Source of the DNA: Streptomyces aculeolatus
Lineage (GTDB): Bacteria > Actinomycetota > Actinomycetes > Streptomycetales > Streptomycetaceae
NCBI RefSeq assembly: GCF_020400605.1
Contig: NZ_JAINRD010000017.1
Span: forward strand, 124,001-188,000
DNA: 64,000 nt
Reading direction: 5' to 3'
Numbering within the stretch: the first letter of the stretch is position 1; every line of letters begins with the position of its first letter. The position numbers and the translations under genes were made by a program. Below are positions 22,825 to 30,784 of the stretch, one piece after another. Below the pieces are notes generated by a model that was not told where the DNA came from, did not search any database, and saw nothing but the letters and a program-made list of their open reading frames with translations.

Positions 22825-23718
22825 TCAGGCAGTCGCGGCGGGGCGCGGCTCACCGCGGAAGACCTGGCGCGTATGCCAGTCGCGGTGAGTTGCGGCAACG
22901 GGGCGCGCGCCGGGCTGCGGACCGATGAGCGGCCGGCCCGCGAGGGCTACGACGTACTCGCGGGCGGCCGGACTATGGCCGACGAAGCGCTGGGAGACCA
23001 GGATGCGCTGGTCGTCTCCCACGCCGAGGACACCCTTGTCGAAGAGCTTGTGGTGCAGCGAGCACAGGCACAGCCCGTTCTCGATCTCGTCGGGCCCGCC
23101 GAACGACCACCAACGCACGTGGGCGGCCTCCAGCCCGACCGGAACCGCGCCGATCCTGCCGTCGTATCCGCAGAAGGCACACCGGTACTCGTAGGCGGTC
23201 AGCACGAGTTCGCGCAGCCGCGGGTCGCGCTGCCTGGGTACCGCCGAGGGCGGCAGGGCCTCCGCCGGGTCCGGTCCCAGGCCGACGGCCTCGCACAGCT
23301 CGGTGTGCAGGGAGGGCGGGAAGTGCGCGTCGAGCAGCAGGCGCGCCAGCCTGCCGAGCAACTCCGGTTCACGCCGCAGCGCCGCCCTCAGGTCCGGGGC
23401 GAGCCGCCCGGTGGCCCCCGCCTCGCGGAGGTCCCGTACGAGGGTGCCGGGGCTGCCCGGTCCGTTGTCGGTGCGGACTTCCCATACGCCGTCGCTGACC
23501 AGGTGGTGGAAGGGGTAGGCGGGCGTCGTCCTGTGGGGCGGGCCGTACTCGGTCAGCAGGCGCTGGAGGTCGCCTTCGACGGCGGTGTACCGCAGACCGC
23601 CGTCGGCGTCCTCCTGGAACCGGCCGAGAGCATAGAGGAGCAGCAGCGGCTTGTGCGGTGCGCGCGTGCCACTCCTGCTCCACTGCCTCAGCTTGGCGAT
23701 CCGCTCCGGCCAGTCCAT
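22825..23718 (-). CDS. Phosphorothioate-dependent type IV restriction endonuclease (ScoMcrA/SprMcrA-like)
   Basis: A 297-residue enzyme. The N-terminal half matches the sulfur-binding domain: APHKPLLLLYALGR, then PPHRTTPAYPFHHLVSDGVWEV, where the H-R pair and aromatic pocket read the phosphorothioate bond. The C-terminal HNH nuclease is CAFCGYDGRIGAVPVGLEAAHVRWWSFGGPDEIENGLCLCSLHHKLFD with the H...N...HH residues. This short SBD-HNH layout lacks the SRA domain of ScoMcrA, so sulfur modification, not 5-methylcytosine, is the likely target. It protects against Dnd-modified incoming DNA; no dnd genes are in the window. Its last codons are duplicated as a remnant at 25980-26069. Confidence 0.88.
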   Translation of the reverse strand: MDWPERIAKLRQWSRSGTRAPHKPLLLLYALGRFQEDADGGLRYTAVEGDLQRLLTEYGPPHRTTPAYPFHHLVSDGVWEVRTDNGPGSPGTLVRDLREAGATGRLAPDLRAALRREPELLGRLARLLLDAHFPPSLHTELCEAVGLGPDPAEALPPSAVPRQRDPRLRELVLTAYEYRCAFCGYDGRIGAVPVGLEAAHVRWWSFGGPDEIENGLCLCSLHHKLFDKGVLGVGDDQRILVSQRFVGHSPAAREYVVALAGRPLIGPQPGARPVAATHRDWHTRQVFRGEPRPAATA

Positions 23719-23847
23719 GACGACTGATCGTAGAGGGGCGCTGACCGCCGCCCCGGCGGCCGGATCCCCGTCGCGGACCGGTGCGGAGCAGCCGCTGCCG
23801 GGATTCGGTGGTGCGCGTCGATCGAGAGGAGGGGCTGTCACCCGTGC

Positions 23848-24021
23848 TAGGCTGGCCGAAGTTGCAGTTGTGGTTCCCATGTATTTTGTGTGCGCCTGCT
23901 GGCCTTGACCTTCAGGCGCATTTCTCTTTTTCGGTGCTTTCCGGACCTGGTAATCACCGCGGCGACGCGGGATCGCGCACCGTGCGGATCTCCGGCACAG
24001 CCATCAGAAGGAGAAAAAGAC
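23848..24021 (+). promoter_or_regulatory. Long csp leader with terminator-like hairpin
   Basis: TAGGCT (23848-23853) is a likely -10. About 160 bases of AT-rich leader follow. TGCGCCTG (23891-23898) pairs perfectly with CAGGCGCA (23913-23920), followed by TTTCTCTTTTTC (23921-23932), which is an intrinsic-terminator shape unusual for Streptomyces. It may be a cold-responsive attenuator. AGAAGGAG lies ahead of the start codon. The remainder of 23719-23847 shows no gene. Confidence 0.55.
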
Positions 24022-24225
24022 ATGGCCACCGGCACCGTGAAGTGGTTCAACAGTGAAAAGGGCTTCGGCTTCATCGCCCAGGACGACGGCGGCGCCGACG
24101 TCTTCGCCCACCACTCCAACATCAACGCTCAGGGCTTCCGCGAGCTGGCCGAGGGCCAGCGGGTGGAGTTCGACGCCACCCAGGGGCAGAAGGGCCTCCA
24201 GGCGGAGAACATCACCGTCATCTGA
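24022..24225 (+). CDS. CspA-family cold-shock protein
   Basis: A 67-residue single cold-shock domain. RNP1 KGFGFI and RNP2 VFAHHSNI are intact, with the standard opening MATGTVKWFNSEKG. It binds single-stranded RNA or DNA and melts secondary structure, acting as an RNA chaperone. A strong AAGGAGA site precedes the ATG. The leader hairpin suggests temperature or self control, and a strong terminator separates it from the DEAD-box helicase gene, another RNA-remodelling protein, 194 bases downstream. Confidence 0.95.
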   Translation: MATGTVKWFNSEKGFGFIAQDDGGADVFAHHSNINAQGFRELAEGQRVEFDATQGQKGLQAENITVI

Positions 24226-24257
24226 ACCCTGATCCGAGGACGTGGCGCAAGTCACCA

Positions 24258-24294
24258 GCACGGGTCCGCGCGGCTGCACCGCGCGGACCCGTGC
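24258..24294 (+). terminator. Strong terminator after the cold-shock gene
   Basis: A perfect 16-bp GC-rich stem (24258-24273 with 24279-24294) with a 5-base loop, 33 bases past the stop codon. Confidence 0.85.
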
Positions 24295-24419
24295 CCCGCG
24301 GCCGGAGCGCTCTGCGCACCGCGCCGCCGTTCGCCCATTCCCCGGCCCGTTCCTGCGGCTCCCGTGCGGCTCACTTCCGCCGGGATCTCCTCGACACGCG
24401 CCGTGACGAGGAGGTCCCC

Positions 24420-25886
24420 ATGAACCGCAGTACGCGTCGTGCCCCCGACGACCCCGCCCGCCGCCGTTCGCGTGGGCAGAACCCGCGCCGGCCGGGCCGC
24501 CGGAAACCCGCCGCCGCGCAGGGCGAGTTCGCGCAGCCGGCGAGCACCACTCCCGCTCTGCCCCCGGCCGCGTCGTTCGACGACCTGGACATGCCGGCCG
24601 CGCTGCTGACGACGCTGCACCACCAGGGGGTGAGCGTGCCGTTCCCCATCCAGGCGGCCACCCTCCCCGACTCCCTGGCCGGCCGGGACGTCCTCGGCCG
24701 CGGCCGCACCGGCTCGGGCAAGACCCTGGCCTTCGGCCTGGCCCTGCTGGCCCGTACTGCGGGCCGGCGCGCGACCCCCCGGCACCCGCTCGCGCTCGTC
24801 CTCGTACCCACCCGCGAACTGGCCCAGCAGGTCACCGACGCACTCACCCCCTACGCCCGGGCGGCGCATCTGCGGCTCGCCACTGTCGTCGGCGGTACGT
24901 CCCTGACCCGGCAGGCCGCCGCGCTGCGCGACGGCGCCGAGGTGGTCGTGGCCACCCCGGGACGGCTGCGGGATCTGATCGACCGCCGCGACTGCCACCT
25001 GGACGAGGTGCGCATCACCGTGCTCGACGAAGCCGACCAGATGGCCGACATGGGCTTCCTGCCCCAGGTCACCGCCCTGCTGCGGCAGGTGCGGGCGGAC
25101 GGCCAGCGGATGCTGTTCTCGGCGACGCTGGACCACAACGTCGACCGGCTGGTACGGGCCTTCCTCACCGACCCGGTCGTCCACTCGGTCGACCCGTCGG
25201 CCGCCACCGTGACGACGATGGAGCACCACGTGCTGCACGTCGCGGACGGCGACAAGCGGACGGCCGCCACCCATATCGCCGCCCGGGACGGCCGTGTGCT
25301 GCTGTTCGTGCACACCAAGCGGGGCGCCGACCGGCTGACCCGGCACCTGCTGGCCAACGGGATAAGGGCCGCCGCGCTGCACGGCGGCAAGTCCCAGGCC
25401 CAGCGCACCCGCACGCTCGAACAGTTCAAGCGCGGGGACATCACCGCACTGGTCGCCACGAACGTCGCCGCCCGCGGCATCCACATCGACGACCTCGACC
25501 TGGTCGTCAACGTCGACCCGCCGGCCGACCACAAGGACTACCTCCACCGCAGCGGGCGCACCGCCCGGGCCGGCGGGTCCGGCAGCGTCGTGACCCTCGT
25601 CCTGCCCGACCAGCGCCGCGAGATGACCCGCCTGACCACCACCGCCGGGATCACCGCACACACCACCCGCATCCAGCCCGGCAGCGAGGAACTCGCGCGC
25701 ATCACCGGCGCCCGCACCCCCTCCGGCGTCCCCGTCACCCTCGGCGCAGCCCCTGCGAGCCCCGTCAGGCGCAAGCCCTCCGGAGGAGGACGCGGCGGCC
25801 GCCGCGGCGGCAATGCCCCGACCCGACGCGGCTCCTCGCGCACCCGCTTCCCGGAGAAGGCAACGTCACGCCGAGCGGCCGCATAA
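24420..25886 (+). CDS. DEAD-box ATP-dependent RNA helicase
   Basis: A 488-residue helicase. Motifs in order: FPIQAATLPDSLAGRDVLG (Q), GRTGSGKT (I), PTRELAQQ (Ia), GG and TPGRL (Ib), DEAD as VLDEADQM (II), SAT (III), VLLFVHTKRGADRL (IV), ATNVAARGIHIDDLDLVVN (V) and HRSGRTARAG (VI). The first about 55 and last about 50 residues are basic, Arg/Gly-rich tails that probably bind RNA. Such helicases unwind structured RNA in ribosome assembly or cold adaptation. ATG 24420 follows GAGGAGG. Location after a cold-shock gene supports a cold-related role. Confidence 0.93.
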   Translation: MNRSTRRAPDDPARRRSRGQNPRRPGRRKPAAAQGEFAQPASTTPALPPAASFDDLDMPAALLTTLHHQGVSVPFPIQAATLPDSLAGRDVLGRGRTGSGKTLAFGLALLARTAGRRATPRHPLALVLVPTRELAQQVTDALTPYARAAHLRLATVVGGTSLTRQAAALRDGAEVVVATPGRLRDLIDRRDCHLDEVRITVLDEADQMADMGFLPQVTALLRQVRADGQRMLFSATLDHNVDRLVRAFLTDPVVHSVDPSAATVTTMEHHVLHVADGDKRTAATHIAARDGRVLLFVHTKRGADRLTRHLLANGIRAAALHGGKSQAQRTRTLEQFKRGDITALVATNVAARGIHIDDLDLVVNVDPPADHKDYLHRSGRTARAGGSGSVVTLVLPDQRREMTRLTTTAGITAHTTRIQPGSEELARITGARTPSGVPVTLGAAPASPVRRKPSGGGRGGRRGGNAPTRRGSSRTRFPEKATSRRAAA

Positions 25887-25897
25887 CACCACAACGC

Positions 25898-25929
25898 AGC
25901 CCGGCCACCACACCCACGGGGGCCGGGCT
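25898..25929 (+). terminator. Terminator after the DEAD-box helicase gene
   Basis: AGCCCGGCC (25898-25906) pairs with GGCCGGGCT (25921-25929), 11 bases past the stop codon. Confidence 0.75.
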
Positions 25930-25979
25930 GTAGTAGGGGGCCAAGGGGCCCGTACCGCTGGGTGACGCCGACAACGCCC

Positions 25980-26069
25980 CCGCGGAAGACCTGCCGCGGA
26001 TGCCAGTCGCGGGGAGTTGCGGCAACAGGGCGAGCGGCGGGCCCCGAAGTGACGAGTGGCCGGCCCGTC
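25980..26069 (-). pseudogene. Remnant of a second McrA-type endonuclease gene (C-terminal end)
   Basis: On the minus strand this reads GRPLVTSGPAARPVAATPRDWHPRQVFRG, matching the last codons of the intact McrA gene (GRPLIGPQPGARPVAATHRDWHTRQVFRG). The first 57 bases (25980-26036) agree with 22853-22909 at 52 positions by hand count. No nuclease or sulfur-binding domain remains. It lies in the same orientation as the intact gene, about 3.1 kb away, flanking the csp-helicase block. Confidence 0.75.
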
Positions 26070-26118
26070 CTATGCAGGACGGTGCAGCACCAGCCGCCAA
26101 CACGGAGACCCCAGTCAC

Positions 26119-26433
26119 TCAGCAGTTCAAGGAGCGCTCCGCGACGTGGTGGAGGCGTTCGGCGAAGATCTTCTCGGCTTCCGGGGTGATAGTCCGTAGG
26201 GCCACCATGCTGGTGAAGATGACGTCGCAGAGTTCGGCTTGGACGTCGTCCCAGGTGTGGCTGTTGCCCTTGCGGGGGTTGGAGCCGGTCACCCCGTGGA
26301 TGGCCTCGGCGACCTCGCCGGCCTCCTCGCTGATCTTCAGTACGCGCAGGATGCGGGCCATCTCGGGTGAGACGCGGCTTTCCGCGTCCAGCCACTCGAC
26401 AAGCCGGTCAATGGTCTCCCAGGTGTCACGCAT
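26119..26433 (-). CDS. MazG-like nucleotide pyrophosphohydrolase
   Basis: A 104-residue all-alpha NTP-pyrophosphatase-like protein. The metal-binding EExxE...ExxD pattern is present as KISEEAGEVAEAI and DVQAELCDVIFTS. MazG-type enzymes remove pyrophosphate from (d)NTPs, including damaged or alarmone-related nucleotides. Its size is normal for the single-domain group. The start ATG 26433 has only a weak GGAG-like site. The gene neighbours the McrA remnant to the left. Confidence 0.75.
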   Translation of the reverse strand: MRDTWETIDRLVEWLDAESRVSPEMARILRVLKISEEAGEVAEAIHGVTGSNPRKGNSHTWDDVQAELCDVIFTSMVALRTITPEAEKIFAERLHHVAERSLNC

Positions 26434-26539
26434 GGGGGGGGTGCTCCGTGTTCTCTCACCGCTGTTGGAGATCGTGCCGGCGTGTGCCCTCGGTGTGCCC
26501 CGGCGGACTGATCAGCGCCTGAGTCCGTGGAAGCGCAGG

Positions 26540-27001
26540 TCAGGGCCAGACCAGGCAGTACGGCTGGTGGCCGGCCTCGTGGAGGCGGTCGGCGAACTCC
26601 TGCCATTCGTGGAGCATCCGGTAGACGTCGAAGGCGTCGCGGGGGCCGCCGCGGTCGGGGACCGTGGACCAGATGAAGGCGGCGGCGCCGACTTCCTCCT
26701 CGCCGATGCCGCGGAGGGGGTCGACGACCGTCATGGGGAGGCGCACCACGGCGTAGTCGGGGTGGAGGACGACGAGTTCCAGGGGCGGGACCTTGTGGAG
26801 CGGTATGCCCTCGATGCCGGTGAGGACCATCGCGGACATCGTCTCGGGCTTCACCTTGGCGAAGAGGCCGCCCTGGCCGAGTTCGTCGCCGCCGAGTTCC
26901 TCCGGGCGCATGGAGATCGGCACGCGGGCCGCCGTCGCGCCGTCGGGCGCGCCGAAGTACTTGTATGTCACGCCGCCCGATCGGCCGTCGTTCTTGTTCA
27001 C
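26540..27001 (-). CDS. Conserved hypothetical protein next to hemL
   Basis: A 153-residue soluble protein I do not recognise as an enzyme. It contains GVTYKYFGAPDGATAARVPISMRPEELGGDE and ends in QPYCLVWP, with no Cys-x-x-Cys or nucleotide motifs. A homologue sits divergent from hemL in other Streptomyces, as I recall. GTG 27001 is chosen for GGCGGCGAGGG ahead; the longer frame upstream has poor coding character. The 225-base gap to hemL contains no other gene. Confidence 0.65.
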   Translation of the reverse strand: MNKNDGRSGGVTYKYFGAPDGATAARVPISMRPEELGGDELGQGGLFAKVKPETMSAMVLTGIEGIPLHKVPPLELVVLHPDYAVVRLPMTVVDPLRGIGEEEVGAAAFIWSTVPDRGGPRDAFDVYRMLHEWQEFADRLHEAGHQPYCLVWP

Positions 27002-27226
27002 GCCCTCGCCGCCGTGGTTCACCCGGCGATGGCGTCCCGACCTGGCGCGCCGGGGCCCTCGGTCATCGGTCCCCTCGCCCAGTTCGCCACCGCGATGCAT
27101 ATCTCCACCCGACTGCTCTCAGATGTGCACTGCCCCCGCCGCGCAACCCGATCATCGTCTCAGCTACCTCCCCAGCAGCGGGCCCGCGAAACACCCCGAC
27201 GCGGGTCGCCTTGCGACTCTGAGACC

Positions 27227-28585
27227 ATGGCTTGCGTGACTTATCCGTACCAGGCTCCAGTCTCGCAGAAGCTCTTCGACCGTGCGGCCGCCGTGACGCC
27301 CGGCGGCGTGAACTCTCCGGTGCGTGCGTTCCGCGCCGTGGGCGGTACGCCCCGGTTCATGGTGTCGGGGAAGGGTCCGTACCTGACGGACGCCGACGGC
27401 CGCGAGTACGTCGACCTCGTCTGTTCGTGGGGGCCGATGATCCTCGGCCACGCGCACCCGGAAGTGACCGCCGCGGTGCAGGAGGCCGTGGCGCGCGGGA
27501 CGTCGTTCGGCACTCCGGGGGCCGGTGAGGTGGCGCTCGCGGAGGAGATCGCCTCCCGGGTGACCCCCGCTGAGCAGGTACGACTCGTCTCCTCGGGCAC
27601 CGAGGCGACGATGTCGGCGATCCGGCTGGCGCGCGGGTTCACCGGGCGGGCGAAGGTCGTGAAGTTCGCCGGCTGCTACCACGGGCACGTGGACGCGCTG
27701 CTCGCCGCGGCCGGCTCCGGGGTGGCCACCCTGGGGCTGCCGGACACGCCCGGGGTCACCGGCGCGCAGGCCGGGGAGACGCTCGTGCTGCCGTATAACG
27801 ATTTGGCAGCCGTCCGCGCGGCGTTCGAAGAACACCCCGGCGACATCGCCTGCGTGATCACCGAGGCGTCCCCGGGGAACATGGGTGCGGTGCCGCCGCT
27901 GCCCGGCTTCAACCAGGGACTGAAGGACCTGTGCGCCGAGTACGGCGCGCTGTACGTGTCCGACGAGGTGATGACCGGCTTCCGTACCTCCAGGGCCGGC
28001 TGGTTCGGCGTCGACGGCGTGACGCCGGACCTGATGACGTTCGGCAAGGTCATGGGCGGCGGCTTCCCCGCCGCCGCGTTCGGCGGCCGGGCGGACGTCA
28101 TGGAGCGGCTCGCGCCCGCCGGACCCGTGTACCAGGCGGGCACGCTCTCCGGTAACCCCGTCGCCACCGCCGCCGGGCTCGCGCAGCTCCGGCTCCTGGA
28201 CGACGCGGCGTACGACACGCTGGACGCCGTCTCCCGGCAGCTCCGCGGGCTCGTCACGGAGGCGCTGGCGAAGGAGGGCGTGGCGCACCGGGTGCAGACG
28301 GCGAGCAACATGTTCTCCGTCTTCTTCACCGGCTCCGACTCCCCCGTCACGGACTACGAGGGCGCGAAGGCGCAGCGTACGGAGCAGTTCACGGCCTTCT
28401 TCCACGCCATGCTCGCCGAGGGCGTGTACCTCCCGCCGTCCGCCTTCGAGTGCTGGTTCGTCTCCACCGCCCTCGACGAGGGCGCGATGGAGCGGGTCGC
28501 CGCCGCGCTGCCCGTCGCCGCCCGCGCCGCGGCCGAAGCCGGGGGCGGGTCGGCGGGTGGAGAGCGGGACGTCCAAAATGGCTGA
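27227..28585 (+). CDS. hemL: Glutamate-1-semialdehyde 2,1-aminomutase
   Basis: A 452-residue PLP enzyme that converts glutamate-1-semialdehyde to 5-aminolevulinate, the precursor of haem and corrinoids. The pattern is clear: TPGGVNSPVRAFRAVGG, SSGTEATMSAIRLARG, CYHGHVDALLAAAGSG, YVSDEVMTGFR and the PLP-lysine in LMTFGKVMGGG. Start is ATG 27227 or GTG 27236 (VTYPYQAPVS, the usual family start); neither has a strong ribosome site. It overlaps the next gene by eight bases. Pathway partners hemB and hemD lie at the right end of the window. Confidence 0.95.
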   Translation: MACVTYPYQAPVSQKLFDRAAAVTPGGVNSPVRAFRAVGGTPRFMVSGKGPYLTDADGREYVDLVCSWGPMILGHAHPEVTAAVQEAVARGTSFGTPGAGEVALAEEIASRVTPAEQVRLVSSGTEATMSAIRLARGFTGRAKVVKFAGCYHGHVDALLAAAGSGVATLGLPDTPGVTGAQAGETLVLPYNDLAAVRAAFEEHPGDIACVITEASPGNMGAVPPLPGFNQGLKDLCAEYGALYVSDEVMTGFRTSRAGWFGVDGVTPDLMTFGKVMGGGFPAAAFGGRADVMERLAPAGPVYQAGTLSGNPVATAAGLAQLRLLDDAAYDTLDAVSRQLRGLVTEALAKEGVAHRVQTASNMFSVFFTGSDSPVTDYEGAKAQRTEQFTAFFHAMLAEGVYLPPSAFECWFVSTALDEGAMERVAAALPVAARAAAEAGGGSAGGERDVQNG

Positions 28586-29297
28586 CATGCGCGGTAAAGA
28601 TGAAGAGAATCTCACCGTCGTGCACGTGGTACGCCACGGTGAGGTCCACAACCCCGACGGCGTCCTCTACGGGCGCAACCCCGGCTACCACCTCTCCGAC
28701 CTGGGGCAGCGGATGGCCGAGCGCGTCGCCGAGCACCTCGCCACGCGCGACGTCCGCCACGTCGTCGCCTCCCCGCTGGAGCGCGCGCAGGAGACCGCCG
28801 CGCCCGTCGCGAAGGCGCACGGCCTGGAGATCGCCACCGACGCCCGGCTCATCGAGGCGGCCAACGTCTTCGAGGGCAAGGCCTTCGGCGTCGGCGACGG
28901 CGCGCTGCGCAAGCCGGCGAACTGGAAGTACTTCACCAACCCCTTCCGCCCCTCCTGGGGCGAGCCGTACATCGAGCAGGTGGTACGGATGATGGGCGCC
29001 CTGCAGTCGGCGCGGGAGGCCGCCCGCGGCCACGAGGCCGTCTGCGTCAGCCACCAGCTGCCCATCTGGATCCTGCGCAGCTTCGCCGAGGGGCGGCGGC
29101 TGTGGCACGACCCGCGGTCGCGGCAGTGCACGCTGGCGTCGCTGACGTCGTTCACGTTCGCCGGCGACGACATCGTCTCCGTCGGCTACAGCGAGCCGGC
29201 CCGCGACCTGGTGCCGCCGCACCTGCTCGCCGGGGCGCAGCGCAAGTTCGGCCGCGGAGCCATCCGCGGGCCGGCCGCCAACGCCCCCCGGGCGTAG
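28578..29297 (+). CDS. Histidine phosphatase (phosphoglycerate mutase-like)
   Basis: A 239-residue enzyme of the histidine phosphatase superfamily. The phospho-acceptor is in VVHVVRHGEVHNP (RHG), a second basic cluster is VVASPLERAQETAAP, and the distal His is in AVCVSHQLPIWILR. It is encoded between hemL and the cytochrome c maturation genes, with an eight-base overlap with hemL, so it is translationally coupled to haem precursor synthesis. Substrate unknown; a mutase role is less likely than a phosphatase. Confidence 0.85.
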   Translation: MADMRGKDEENLTVVHVVRHGEVHNPDGVLYGRNPGYHLSDLGQRMAERVAEHLATRDVRHVVASPLERAQETAAPVAKAHGLEIATDARLIEAANVFEGKAFGVGDGALRKPANWKYFTNPFRPSWGEPYIEQVVRMMGALQSAREAARGHEAVCVSHQLPIWILRSFAEGRRLWHDPRSRQCTLASLTSFTFAGDDIVSVGYSEPARDLVPPHLLAGAQRKFGRGAIRGPAANAPRA

Positions 29298-29415
29298 CGC
29301 GCGCAGGGGGCGGGGCCCGGCCCGTACGCACCCCCTGAACAGCCCCTCCCGCCCGCCGCACGGCGCTAAAGGGGGGTGGAGAAGATCCCCCTCCGGCCCA
29401 TGCGAAACTTTTCAC

Positions 29416-30015
29416 ATGATTTCTGCGAGGAGGCTCCACCGCCGGACACTCGCGGCCGCCGCCGCGGCCGTGGCCGGCGCCCTGGCGCTGACCGCGTGCG
29501 GCGAGGACGCGACGTCGTCCGGCGGCAACACCCAGTTCGTCAGCGGCACCGGCCAGCTCACCGTGGTCAAGGCGAGCGACCGCCTCGCCGCACCGGACAT
29601 CTCCGGCGAGACCACCGACGGCGAGGAGCTCGCGCTCGCCGACTACCGCGGCAAGGTCGTCGTCCTCAACGTGTGGGGCTCGTGGTGCGCGCCCTGCCGC
29701 GCCGAGGCGCCGAACCTGCGCAAGGTCTCCGAGGACACCGCCGACCGCGGCGTGCAGTTCGTCGGCATCAACACCCGCGACCTCGACGTGGCCAACGCCC
29801 AGGCGTTCGACCGCGGGTTCAAGATCGAGTACCCGAGCCTGTACGACCCGTCGGGGAAGCTGATCCTGAAGTTCCCCGAGAACAGCCTCTCGCCACAGGC
29901 CATCCCCTCCACGCTCATCCTCGACCGGGAGGGCAGGATCGCCGTACGGGCCCTCAAGCCGCTCTCCGAGGAGGAGTTGCGCAAGGCGCTCGAACCGGTC
30001 ATCGAGGAGAAGTGA
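29416..30015 (+). CDS. resA: ResA/TlpA-like thioredoxin-fold lipoprotein
   Basis: A 199-residue secreted redox lipoprotein. The signal peptide ends in the lipobox LALTAC (Cys about residue 28), anchoring it outside the membrane. The thioredoxin active site is WGSWCAPCRAEAP, with the cis-Pro in LSPQAIPSTLIL. ResA-type proteins reduce the CxxCH disulfide of apocytochrome c before haem attachment, taking electrons from CcdA, the next gene (10-base gap). This is the first gene of the maturation operon. Confidence 0.9.
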   Translation: MISARRLHRRTLAAAAAAVAGALALTACGEDATSSGGNTQFVSGTGQLTVVKASDRLAAPDISGETTDGEELALADYRGKVVVLNVWGSWCAPCRAEAPNLRKVSEDTADRGVQFVGINTRDLDVANAQAFDRGFKIEYPSLYDPSGKLILKFPENSLSPQAIPSTLILDREGRIAVRALKPLSEEELRKALEPVIEEK

Positions 30016-30024
30016 CGTAACGCC

Positions 30025-30780
30025 ATGGAGCCGAACCAGACCGTGCTGACCGGGGCCCTGCTGCTGGCCCTGCCGGTCGCGGTGCTCGGCGGCCTGGTGT
30101 CCTTCTTCTCCCCGTGCGTGCTGCCGCTCGTCCCCGGCTACCTCAGCTACGTCACCGGGGTCAGCGGCACCGACCTGGAGAACGCCCGCCGCGGCCGGAT
30201 GGCCGCCGGCGCCGCGCTCTTCGTCCTCGGCTTCACCGCGGTCTTCGTCTCGACGGGCGCGTTCTTCGGCAGCGTCGGCAACAACCTGCTGCTGCACCGG
30301 GAGACGATCTCCAAGGTGGTCGGCGCCCTGACGATACTGCTCGGGCTGACGTTCATGGGGATACTGGGCCGCACCCTCGGCGGGCTCACCCAGCGGGAGT
30401 TCCGGCTCCACAAGCGACCCGCGGTGGGGCTCGCCGGGGCGCCGATGCTCGGCATGGTCTTCGGCATCGGCTGGACGCCGTGCATCGGGCCGACGCTGAT
30501 GTCGGTGCTCGCGCTGTCCACTCGGGAGGCCAGCGCCGGCCGCGGCGCACTGCTGACGGTGGCGTACTGCCTGGGCCTGGGGCTGCCGTTCATCGTCGCC
30601 GCCATCGCCTTCCGGCGTGCGCTCGGGGCGTTCGCCTGGGTCAAGAAGCACTATGTGTGGGTCATGCGAATCGGCGGCGGCATGCTCGTCGTGACCGGCA
30701 TCCTGCTACTCACGGGCGCCTGGGACCGCATCATCAACGAGATGCAGGTCTGGACGTCGAACTACACGGTGGGGATCTGA
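30025..30780 (+). CDS. ccdA: CcdA-type cytochrome c biogenesis membrane protein
   Basis: A 251-residue, six-helix membrane protein that carries reducing equivalents from cytoplasmic thioredoxin to extracytoplasmic ResA. The paired Cys are in LVSFFSPCVLPLVPGYLSYV and FGIGWTPCIGPTL. It lies between resA and resB with 4-10 base gaps, so one transcript is expected. Confidence 0.92.
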   Translation: MEPNQTVLTGALLLALPVAVLGGLVSFFSPCVLPLVPGYLSYVTGVSGTDLENARRGRMAAGAALFVLGFTAVFVSTGAFFGSVGNNLLLHRETISKVVGALTILLGLTFMGILGRTLGGLTQREFRLHKRPAVGLAGAPMLGMVFGIGWTPCIGPTLMSVLALSTREASAGRGALLTVAYCLGLGLPFIVAAIAFRRALGAFAWVKKHYVWVMRIGGGMLVVTGILLLTGAWDRIINEMQVWTSNYTVGI

Positions 30781-30784
30781 GCCC

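Noticed and set aside
22825..23718. Generic HNH endonuclease or group I intron enzyme
   Set aside because: The N-terminal sulfur-binding pattern (PPHRTTPAYPF and DGVW) and spacing match the phosphorothioate-dependent McrA type.
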